From contig ML986641.1 in NCBI GenBank assembly GCA_010094045.1, positions 124,001 through 188,000 of the forward strand: 64,000 bases of DNA. Direction: 5' to 3'. Shown piece after piece: positions 52,988-62,959 of this stretch. The notes below the pieces were generated by a model. That model was not told where the DNA came from. It worked only from the letters and a program-made list of their open reading frames with translations, and did no database searches. A program made the position numbers and the translations under genes. Every line of letters begins with the position of its first letter. The first letter of the stretch is position 1. Source of the stretch: Lojkania enalia (Eukaryota > Ascomycota > Dothideomycetes > Pleosporales).

Positions 52988-55220
52988 ATAAATATGTCTG
53001 TAGAGGAGCCTCTTCGACTATATAACAGAATCGTAGTGTAAATCGTCGAGCATCTTGGAGAAAGAGAGTAAGAGAACCACTCGATGACTATATTGCAAGT
53101 TAGTGATGCGATTCAGGAGGTGGGGAAAGCCTACATCGACCAGTGTATAAAGCGTTTTAATCAAAAAAATACATTTATTTGTCTCTCCAATCAGACTCAT
53201 CGCTTCAAGCCAGTGAAGGAAGTGTTTCTGGAGGAACATGTCTGTAGAGTCACCGTCGCTGATATGCCGCTGGCTCTGCTTGAGATGATACACCCAGTAA
53301 CGGCAAGCATACTGCAACTCGGGTGATAGATAGCACGTGATCTTTCCTTCATCAATCTCGCTTCTTAAACTCCCAGGCTCTAGTCCGCACATATTCCGTT
53401 GTAAGCCGTCCGAGCTCGACATAAGTTTAAGGCAATCAGACGCTAGCCTCTCGTGTCTCGCTCTCTCATCCACCCAGAACGGGCTCCTCTCCTTGGACGC
53501 ATCGACGAGGAACTCGCGTAAGGACAGGTGCAGGAGGCGTACAGGCACGTCGTCGCGATCAGGTATGCTTAAAACAGAGTGTAGAGAGTCTAGTCGGCAA
53601 CCAATATCATCTTTTGTCCTTCTAAGGAGGCGCGCGAGTGAATTGATAGAGAGAGGACTCTCTAGAACTATAATACTTCCAACTATTTCTTGGAACTCTC
53701 TAGAGAGTTTCTTTTTCTCCTTTCTATCTTGAGTAATAAAAAGTGAGTTTAAAATAGGGAGGTATGTTATATCGAGTTTACTCACGTCTTCTGTTTCATA
53801 CCTAAGAATGTCCTCTAGTCGCCTTCGGGGATTCCCGGAAATTTCTCCGATGAATCGACAGACTGTAGCAGCAAAGATAAATAGAGGGACTGCTATATTC
53901 ACTAGCGTCTGGACGCTCCTCTCCCTAGGCTAATCTAAAGGAAGAGAGCGCTCCTGCCTTGTCCTAGTAAGCTCATGTTCGAAATAGACGCGTATGTCAT
54001 GTTCGATTGTTTCCCTTGACACCTCGTGCAGAATCAGGTCTTCGTATGTACCATCCGGCATTTGCTTGAATCCAAGACGAACGTGAAGCTCTGGTCGGCT
54101 TGTTACGAAGATGCGTAGTGACACTGGCTTAAGACCCTTCGCTCGTGACAGTAACTGGAGAATCGCTCGTATGTCATCGTCTCGCTCACACTCGTCCAAG
54201 GCGTCAACCACGACAACCAGCTCTAAAGGTTGCAGCAACACTACCTTTGATAATGGCTGAAAGAGTAGCTTCTCAAACTGATCTTTCAAAGCCTTTTGAT
54301 AAATACCTGGGTCGTCGTCTATTGCCCACCTAATGTGTGGTCTTATCTCTGGTACGCGAATCATCAACTCCGTAGCAATTGTGGTGAAGAATCGCGTGGC
54401 ATTGCCACGCTCCCCCTCGCCTCTTTTGAAGAAGAAGCTGGCTCCTAACAGCTGTTGGTTGGCAGATAACTGGGCCACGGTACGAGCGATTGTGGATTTT
54501 CCCGTGCCTGCCATGCCATTTAGCCAGAATATAGGCTTGCCGTTGTGGTCTTTCGTCCATCTTATGATCTGGTCTAATAGCTCAACTCGTGTGTTGTGTA
54601 AACATCTTGATTTATGCTCATCCTCATGAGAGTCGAAGGAGGCTCCTGTAGCGATTGGCATTTTTACTATATTAATCTTCGATAAAAGTGTATCGGTTTT
54701 CTGGTTAACACGGTTTAATTTCTGATCGATACCAAGGACAAGTCCTCTATATGGATGTATTATCAGCTTTTGCCTGCACTATCAAATGCCCTATAACTTA
54801 CGTTTGGTCGACTTGAAGCGCAAGGCCAAAAGTACACTGGTACTGCTCAAGACTAGCAACTATCTTCTCCACCTGCTTACTAGTAAAAGGCCATTTAAGG
54901 GATCGGAGGCCAACTCGCTGCATCGCTTTACGGGCTCCACCGGGCTCGAGTTGCGCCTTAAGCCCTTGCAAGTGCTGAGAGCATTCTTTAAGTGAGTCTA
55001 GTAATTTGCGTGTAGAGGAAAGCTGCGATTTATCCTGCTTGTCTAAAAGCCTTTGAACCTCTCCAAGGACATTCTTAATATCAGTCACCTTCTTTTGGAG
55101 ACGTTCGATGTCCATCTTTGCGTCCTTGACAGCAACTGAGTACTGGTAGCAGAGCGACACGACTTTTGCGGATAATTCGACAACAGCCAAAATACTTGCC
55201 GCATTCGAAAGGCCATCCAT

Positions 55221-55729
55221 GATCTGATACGCGGACAAGGTTGTGAACGACGTAGTAGGTCTATGGAAGCCGTTGGCTCGCAGGGCGGCGAAATCGCTCT
55301 TTGGTGATAGAAGCGTTGTCCATTTCGAGTTCAACGAGGCCGAGAAGGCAGCTGCGGCTCAACGCTGCAGCAACATCAGAGTAGGGTCCAAGCGTCACGG
55401 ATATATATTATGCCGAGACTCATTCTCTAACTCACGTTCTTTCAAAGCATACGAAGTAACCTCATGCAACTTTCCCACGCTAGCAGGGAGATGGCCGGCC
55501 AGACCTTATAATGGGGTATAAAGTAGAGGCAAATGTGATTAGCATAGGGACAGCAAGCCCTAGGGTGATATAAGGAGTCACGTGCTAGCTATTTTTGGGA
55601 GCCGAAGCACACGTGCTCATTGTTGCGTCGAGCCTCTGACCCGTTCCTTTCCCATTACCATCACCATAATCGTTGACATAGACCAAGCCAGCAAGGTGTT
55701 GGTGTAAGGCATTCTTCCAGACGTATGCA
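55221..55729. promoter_or_regulatory. 5' region of the NLR pseudogene
   Basis: No coding signal. The former NLR promoter should lie here on the minus strand. GC content falls towards 55600 where the transposon relic begins. Confidence 0.4.
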
Positions 55730-56112
55730 GAACATGCGCTACTCTAGCAGACTTGGGAGATGTTCCTCTATCTACGCTCTATCATCATGTACGTAGACGA
55801 CCCTCGATAGAGATAATGGCATAACATCGGCAATATCTAATCATAGAGGAAGAAATAACCGTCATTAAATCTCTATCAACCATAACTAATTTTGGCTAAC
55901 TAGCACGAATAAAATTTATATCTTTGCTAGCCTTTATTATCACCTACCGACGGTCCACAACAAATAAACCAAGCAAGCCTCTAGGTAAGGACTAGGCTCA
56001 GGCCTTCGGGAGACGCTATCTAGAACTTGAAGCGAGAAGAATTAAGGCCATTAACTAGAAACATTACAGGAATAACGTATATAATAAGACTATAGAATAG
56101 TTTAAGGGGTTC
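55730..56112 (+). pseudogene. Fot/pogo-type DNA transposase relic (N-terminal part) with RIP-like stops
   Basis: One frame reads continuously across stops. It gives CATLADLGDVPLSTLYHHVR, a psq/CENP-B-type helix-turn-helix, then EEEITVIKSLSTIT and KPSKPLGKD, a stop, AQAFGRRYLELEARRIKAIN, a stop, KHYRNNVYNKTIE, a stop, FKGF. Related transposases have Trp at the three TAG codons (as in GK.W and EWF) and Gln at one TAA. All four stops are thus explained by C-to-T or G-to-A changes. The DDE catalytic part is absent. A perfect 9-bp hairpin (56136-56144 / 56148-56156) lies just beyond. Confidence 0.7.
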
Positions 56113-56605
56113 AGTGTCAACGATGCGCTCTTGCCGACCTAAGGCCACCTTAGGTCGCTGACTACTCTCACGATTAGTTGGCTTAGTGAGAGGACGAGGA
56201 ACAAATTGAATCAATAATAACCAAATGATTAATTTACTAATTAGACAACAAACTCAGTTGAATACTGTAGCTACGAAGTGCTCAGTCTAGGAAAGAAATC
56301 TATCAGACTTATATAGAGAACCCGTCCTGTGGGCCAAGCCCCGTTATACTAGTTGTCATGTTTGTCAGGTCCCAACCTGACCAACCTGACACCATCACGT
56401 GCACAGTTTATGCCTAGCCTCAGCATCCAACCAATCGTCAATCTAAAGGTAGTGTCACTTACAGTCCCCATCTCATACGGTTATAAGAGTACCCCCGTGG
56501 AAATATATACTTTAAACCGTACGTGGACTCGCCAAATCGGAGTAATTACCATGTACACGATGCCAAGCTGAATAGCATTGTGTGTTACCTCAACACTATG
56601 GAATA
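56113..56605. other. AT-rich intergenic remnant with hairpin
   Basis: Contains GACCTAAGG-CCA-CCTTAGGTC at 56136-56156. It may be a transposon terminal or internal inverted repeat, or part of the relic. No gene is seen before the stop of the next minus-strand gene at 56606. Confidence 0.4.
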
Positions 56606-57990
56606 TCAAGTAGAAACGACCGTGGGCTCTAGAACAACTTGTGGCCTCTCATCCGTCCGACCGCCGGTATCTAGTTCTCGCACTAACCCTGGAACAACTA
56701 CGAGTCCTCTCCCTCCAATGCTCTCCCAAAGGAATTCATAAGCAAATGGTTGCCCATAGAGCCATATCTGCAGATCTAAAGCATCGCTGATAATACGCAC
56801 GAGATCTTCATCCTTTTCTTGATCACCATACTCAGGATTGGCCCACGGGAAGAAGGTAATTGAGAAATGCTCTGCCGCTTCGCGAATATCTAACAAACGG
56901 GCTTGAGTGCCACTAGATGAGCCAGAGGAATGCAGATGCACTGCAAGGCGTCTGTATAAAATGTATGCTGCCGACAAATCTATATCAACTAAGTTAGTGA
57001 CACTGATGAACCGCCTATAAGGAGGCATTTACCTGAATTAGAAAACTGTTCCTTTTTCTTAACACCGGCAATCTGTGGGGGAAATAATGTTGATTCTTCG
57101 TCTCCTTCTGGCGATGTGATAGTCAAGACGTAGCTTGTCAGGGCGTGTTTGATCGCATAGGTTGGGCTAGAAGAAGACTGCAATAGTTCTATCATCTCCA
57201 TATTCCCAGCTCCAAATCTAGCCAAGTCACCTTCCATGCTTGGCGTGATGCTAGCGTGTACGTCGCGATAAAAGTTCTCGACATGGGCTTGGATTTGACC
57301 AAACAATACTGAAGCTCTACTTGACACCATCCTATCGTCCGCCGGAGGAGGAAGAATACTTGCAGCGAAATCCGGTGCCAAAGAATCGGGAGACGGGGTG
57401 ATCTGGGTCGCTGGTATAATAGCCGCAGCACTCGTTGGCGGTGGGACATGAGAAACTTGAACGTATGGAGTTGGTCCTCCCTTTGAGAGCGCCGTGTATT
57501 CTGGCATTGATCCATAGACCTGGTGAGAAGACCGTTTTCGGTGCTTGAACAAAATGAACGCCACGATGAACGCTATTGCGGCCCCAATAATCGCAGTTGC
57601 AATTGCAATACCTGCCACGGCTCCTTTGGAGACACCATCTGAACCTCCAGAACTTGCTGATGCCACCGCTGGTGATGTAGCTGCTACGTTTGCACCGGTC
57701 GGGAAGTCCCCATCAGCAGTGTTAGTCTGAGACGGGAGGGCCACATTTATATTTTGCGATGTAGCCAAGCTCGTTACAATAGTTTTAGCAACTGTGTCAC
57801 CACTCCGAACAATTGTAGGTCCTACACTATCTTCCTCATTTCCTTCCGGAGAAGACGATGTTTGCAGTGGAGGCGTGATCACTCCAATCGTTGGTTCGTT
57901 TAACAAATCTGCAACAGTAGTGGTAAAACAGAGCAGTGTCTCCTGACCAAGGTCGTTGAATGTTTCCGTACATGAGGTTATGGTGGCCAT
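56606..57990 (-). CDS. Single-pass membrane protein of unknown function with large cytosolic domain
   Basis: Two exons, 57990-57033 and 56979-56606, encoding 443 residues. The first about 120 residues are Ser/Thr-rich with Cys7 and Cys21. One helix lies at about 123-148 (GAVAGIAIATAIIGAAIAFI) and a basic stop HRKR follows. Then comes a proline-rich linker and a folded-looking domain: VLFGQIQAHVENFYRDVHAS, GDLARFGAGNMEMIELLQSS, AAYILYRRLAVHLH, DIREAAEHFSITFFPWANPE, EDLVRIISDALDLQIWLYGQ and EFLWES. This cytosolic domain recurs in many ascomycete single-pass proteins (recollection) but has no known function. No N-terminal signal peptide is evident. Topology (N-out or N-in) cannot be decided. A sensor or scaffold role is only a guess. 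Confidence 0.75.
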
Positions 57991-58745
57991 GATGGGAAGG
58001 AGTGTCGGCCGTGTATAGAGAGGCTCAGAAAGGTCGCAGAGGAAGGTGAGGTTGCCATTTCCCTCAGCTGCGCCCCATTTTGTCAGCTTGAGCTAAGCAT
58101 ATTGAGGCTATGAACGCGACCGACAAATTATCAAGTAGAGATGCCTCGCTAAATCCCCAGCCCCCAAACCGCAAATCCACACCGAAGATCCGGTCCCCAC
58201 TTAATTCCGACATGATTATTCGGCACCTCGGGACCCCACTATTATAATCCTACTACTGGCGATTCTATTCTTGTAGAACTTCTCCTAGTTCGCTACGTTC
58301 ATCCCGCGCGGTTATTGTAAGAGTCGGTCCTGTACGTACCCGCCGAAGCTATAATCTAGTCTATAGAACCGACAGAAGGCCGGTCCTGATTGCAATACTG
58401 TGTAGTTAAGGGCAATCTCGAAGCATCATAGGCGCCCCAATGAAACAACGCTCAGCCTCATATTCAGGCCTCCGACAGGGGCTAAGCATCAAGCGATACC
58501 CAAATCACGCCTAGCCACGCGGATCCTCCCCATTCAAAGAGAGTTAGACGCCAACGAACGGCATAACGGCAGGACAACTAACACGGGTTTCTCGCCATAG
58601 GCGGGAAAATGCACAAGGAATGGACAGGCAACTAGCCCAGGTCAACGGTCGGCCTTAGACTAGTAGATAATCCTCTTTCACTGCCTCTGAGTTGTGATCT
58701 GCTTCGACTCTGTTTCTGTACTATTGCCGGCTTCATCAAACAATC
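57991..58745. promoter_or_regulatory. divergent intergenic region between two membrane-protein genes
   Basis: 755 bases between opposed starts. No coding signal. Several CCGGTC/GACCGG-type motifs occur at 58325-58390 (GGTCC and GACCG on both strands). Confidence 0.4.
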
Positions 58746-59729
58746 ATGGCGCCCTTGATGCGCTTCATCGTTCTCCAACTTTGTGCTGCTGTCGCGCTGG
58801 CGACGCGGTTTATTGCAACACCAGCCCAAGAGACGCCATTCATCCCCGGATATTTCGCACAAGAAGCTCCTATTCCCAAGCCGACTTCTCCACCTCAAGT
58901 AATTCGAAATCTGGTGCCCCGAGATCGCGCAACATGCGGGTATTTAATAAAGAATGGAAAGGCGAACGTATGCGGCGAAAATCAATACTGTTTCACGACA
59001 GCAAACGGGGAATTTGGAGAATGGAACTGTTGCAATCCGAGCAGTTGCTTCACTCAAACGGCATGTAGTTATTCTTCTGAATGGTATGATCGGACGGCGC
59101 ACATTGGGCAAGATAAATGCTAACCTAGATGTAGTGGAGGAGACAAGCCTTATTGTGTGACATCATTCATGTCACATGAAGGAACTACGTACTCGCGATT
59201 TATGTGTGGAACTACCTCGTCTATCGTTTTTATGGCATATAAATCGGAGGACACACCCCAGTATACTCAGAGTCTTCAATCAGCCTCCAGTGCTTCGGCT
59301 GCTTCGGCATCCGCCGCTTCAGCGTCCGACGCCTCAGCAAGGTCCCAGTCTGCAGCAGATGCAAGCTCCACGCCCCCATCCGTCTCGACTTCGATTCCAA
59401 TAGGATCATCTTCTCCCCTGATACCCACCGATGATGAAGATTCTGGACTAAGTGCTGGAGGAATTGCCGGAGCTGTCGTTGGTTCCGTAGTCGGTATTGC
59501 TCTTATCGGTGCTTTGGCTTTCTTCTTCTGGAGAGCAAGACAAAAGAAAGATGCTGGAAATATGCATGAGGTTTCCGGAACGGCTATATATCCGCCAGTA
59601 GAGCAGTACAAACCTGTGAACCAGTACGCGCATGTCGACTCTCCATCAGAACTTCCACCGAACCAGTATCACGAATTACCACCAGAGGGTGTAAACCCAC
59701 AGCCCTCTGAGCTTGGTTCGTACAGATGA
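58746..59729 (+). CDS. Secreted/membrane Cys-rich single-pass protein (sensor-like)
   Basis: Two exons, 58746-59083 and 59135-59729, encoding 310 residues. A signal peptide (MAPLMRFIVLQLCAAVALAT) precedes a Cys-rich ectodomain of about 100 residues. Its landmarks are RATCGYLIKNGKANVCGENQ, YCFTTANGEFGEWNCC, SSCFTQTACSYSSEC and KPYCVTSFMSHEG. A Ser/Ala-rich stalk follows (SASSASAASASAASASDASA), then one transmembrane helix near 220-245 (GSVVGIALIGALAFFFW) and a Pro/Tyr-rich cytosolic tail. The architecture resembles wall-stress sensors (Mid2/Wsc-like) but the Cys domain is not a WSC domain. The intron (TG|GTATGA..GATGTAG) is required to reach the second half of the Cys domain, giving EC|GGDKPYC. 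Confidence 0.8.
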
Positions 59730-60115
59730 AAAAGTAATTTTGGGTCGGAAAATTTAATGCACTTACGATTATAATGTAAACGAGCCGGGTTTATTATACG
59801 TTGTGGTCCATGATGAGGAGTTTTCAGGTTCGTGGGGGATATACTTTGAGCGTTTTGAGATACCAACAACGTTCGTCCAACTGATTCCTAAAATTTTCTC
59901 ATATACTTCCCTAAATAAGATCTATCTACTGAGCTATGATATGCGAGTCATCGACTAAGTACCCGGAAGCAGGTATGCCACATTATACTATGTATATAGT
60001 GAGAGTAGGGTCTGAACTAAACGAAAATATGCCTATATGAAGCTCATTGCATATAGTACAAGGCAAAAAAGAATAGCAAAACTAGGTTTCGCACTATTTC
60101 GACAAGCAACAATGC
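59730..60115. other. convergent 3' intergenic region
   Basis: AT-rich, no coding signal. Separates two converging stop codons. Confidence 0.4.
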
Positions 60116-60897
60116 TCATTCAATGACGTTCGATATCGCTTCCCGAAAAAGCAACATCGCATATTTATTATGAAAGGCCACCATGAGTTCCGGAACCGGA
60201 GCCCTATTCTCGGAAGGGTTACACACTACATCGGAGAATTCGATCCTGATAGTGTCGTCATCCTTCGTACCATCTCGCGATATTGAGAAACGATGAACTC
60301 CCGAAAACCTGCTACGGTCTGATCCAAATGCAATGTCGATATAACTTGGTGTCGCCGACGATTCATAATTTTCTCGATACTGATCATGAATTTTCCGATC
60401 TACGATTTGGAAAGTACCAAAAAGGACTGTATGGAGCGGTGGAAGTGTCTCCCCTGATAATTCTGACCCTGACCATATTCGACAGGGGACATCAATTTTT
60501 GCAAGCTCTGAACTCGTTAAATAGCCGATGAGTGGAGGCTAGAACTAAATTTACCGGAGAATCTAACAAAGTTTGCGCGCAATACCCAGAGAATCGTAGC
60601 CTCAGGAGCGAATACGTAGCCTCCGAAAAATCCTTTCACAAACTTGGCGAGGAGGACTTCATCCGAGACGCTTCTAGGGACGTTGATAGTGATGGACCGG
60701 CTACTTTCAAGTGTCTGGTTTCCTTGAGGATTGATAATCGATGTCGTGGATCTGGATATTCTGAAGAGGCCAGGACCGGCAGTTCGGCTTGCGATTGTGC
60801 GGGTATCAACTAAGGAAAGTTTGTACCAAGTGAGACTGATATAGGCCCCAGCAGCGGTTGCTGCCACTGCTGCCGATTTTGCAAATATCCTGCTCAT
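60116..60897 (-). CDS. conserved fungal protein of unknown function with N-terminal membrane segment
   Basis: Two exons, 60897-60555 and 60507-60116, encoding 244 residues. The second exon has no start codon of its own, so the gene is easily missed. The N-terminus has a hydrophobic segment (AVAATAAGAYISLTWYKL) that could be a membrane anchor or mitochondrial leader. The body contains EVLLAKFVKGFFGGYVFAPE, then across the splice FVRFSELAKIDVPCRIW, and LPPLHTVLFGTFQIVDRKIH, PSYIDIAFGSDRSRFSGVHR and ELMVAFHNKYAMLLFREAI. The pattern (AFGSD...GVHRFS) recurs in ascomycete hypothetical proteins (recollection). The splice (donor GTAAAT at 60554, acceptor GTTCAG) is phase 1 and restores the frame. No function can be assigned. 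Confidence 0.75.
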
Positions 60898-62959
60898 TTT
60901 GGCGTAATTGAGGCTAGGGAAGTCCTAGAGGCCTTAGTGGGCCTGAAGGTATAGAATCCGTATGGACGAGGCAATATACTCCGTTCACGAATTGCTGAAC
61001 ACAAATCCAACACCTAGATGATCTAGTGCTCATAATTCTAGCGCCGGAGGCATATCGAGTTTTATGGCTACCCGCCGATTCCGATTTTATCCGAAGCAAT
61101 GAACACATTCGCCGTCCCGCGCCATCGAAATTCGGAAGCGGCGAGATAAAAATTAGCATTGAGCGACGATGCAGCGACGATTGCTTGTACGGGATGACTT
61201 GGATCTCCGTCCTTACCACCTATCATTTTATTGTTCCTAGCACTCTCTAGTTCCACGATCAACCCAGTTAGCGCCGTCGTTTTGCAGCTCAATTGTTGCT
61301 CTTGCTCTGGCAACCTGGCGAATCGCAATTCAGCAGCCTGCAAATTGTTGGGAGCGATACGATGCGGAGCAAGATGCCTGTCCCAAAATTTATCGCAAGT
61401 GATGGATAACCTCTAGCCGGATGCCGCCGGAAGGTATACGAGGACCATACCAAGCCATCCCCATATCACACTTCCTCACCTGGTGTCTTCATCTATTTTC
61501 CTATGCAATCAACAAAATGCGATCTCTCTCTCCCTTCTTCGTGCTTCAGAAGTATAGTTTTCATCAATCAGGGGCGTCGGTCATTAGTTGGTTACACTCG
61601 CTAAAGCGACGCTCGGAGTGTTGAAGACGAGCATTAGATGAAACAGCCAAGGCAAGACGTTCAATGCTAGCCCCGCGGCGCTTCCGGAGATAGAAGTCCT
61701 TCGCGTGCTGAACGCCCTCAGCATCTCAAGGCTTTCTTGAGAAGACAAAGTCGCCTACTTGTAAGTCGAATTGAAGTAACGTACAGCACAACAGCTATAC
61801 CAGCCTCTCGCCATCGACAAATTAACGGCCATGACAAATATACGGACATTCCGAGAGACGCTAGCAACACGGCAGAGGTGGCAGCGTCCAAAATCTGGAC
61901 ACGTACTAAAGAGCATGCCTCTAATTAGAGATCAAGCCTACGTACAAGGTACCTGAATGCTGTGGCGCAGAGAATGATGTTACTGGGTGCTCTGGGTCCG
62001 GCCGGAAATACTCCAATAGATCGAGTTGGTTTCCCAACGGCAGTATCGTATTTGGAAAATTGCATTAGGCGGGGCGGGAAAGGGTCTGCTGATGGTATGC
62101 TGTAGATATATTGTTGCTCTTCTAAGATCAAGGCAAGTTCGGCATCCGCTGTCTAATACCACCAATCGATAGTCATTTTTGGAATTACTGTGCAACTAGA
62201 CCCCTGTTATTCTCAAACCTCAATCTGCGACGTACCATGATGAGCATCCCGAGGCGCATGAACAGCCAACTACAAAGAGGCAATCTGCGGGCACCTTCCA
62301 AGAAACAAGTAATTTTACTCGAAAGACGCTGGATAGGCATTGTATACCGATCAATGCAGCGTTATGGTACGGCCGCAAATGTGGATTATGTCAGCTTTGA
62401 TATTCGAACCGGAGTCCGTTCGCGCAACTTCATGGGCTAGGCAACATGAAAGTTTTTCGCAACCGGATGGAGCACATCGTATGGGCTTCACACATGGCTA
62501 TTTAGCGCTACGCCGTGTAGCAATATAGGTTCCGCAATTCGTTTCGAACGCTCAAATGGTCCGTCACTAAGCGTTCGGATTCCTCCAAACTTGCCTTGAG
62601 TGTCACTGGGGCGAGCCATCATGCGTTTCAGAGATTCCCTTAAGCGTCAACCTGGGACAAGAACGGAGCTTATGTATCTCCCGTGCGCTTCGTGAGGTCC
62701 CGTATCGCTATGTGGTACAGCCGGACTTGTGTACATTTGATATGTGACCCGGAACTACGCCCTCTCTACGGTCTATTATTCTTTAATAGACATACCCGAG
62801 TATGCGTTGGTAAACGCTCTTGGCTCCACGATTTACAGCGCGATATTCTAGAAGTTCAACTATCAATGCAACAATAGTCTAGCCAACTTTCGGAGCTCAC
62901 GAAGTAGCTACCGCACAGCCAAGATCAAAGTTTGTCTGTAACTGTCAAGCTCATCCACG
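60898..62959. other. 2-kb gene-poor stretch
   Basis: Only short, non-conserved frames on both strands and no clear splice assembly. The final about 100 bases are the promoter of the terminal secreted-protein gene. Confidence 0.45.

Larger units (their letters stand above)
50731..55220 (-). pseudogene. NLR/STAND allorecognition-type gene (HeLo-like - NACHT - WD40), broken by three lesions
   Basis: Exon 1 is 55220-54802 and the second exon starts at 54746 after a GTAAGT..ATATAG intron. Residues 1-140 start MDGLSNAASILAVVELSAKV, matching the fungal HeLo-like N-terminal domain of STAND proteins (PF17111). The NACHT domain carries Walker A GMAGTGKSTIAR and Walker B VVVVDALDECE. Next come NACHT-associated helices up to about 53018, then 13 full WD40 repeats plus a degenerate last one and a C-terminal cap (50731-52731). 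Three lesions break it. TAG at 53932-53930 stands where relatives have Trp. A one-base shift lies at about 53025-53050. A solo LTR sits at 52784-52987. As it stands, translation would stop after about 411 residues (HeLo-like plus NACHT). Intact relatives include Podospora HET-D/HET-E-type heterokaryon-incompatibility proteins. The WD40 part remains an open frame of 666 codons. Confidence 0.85.
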
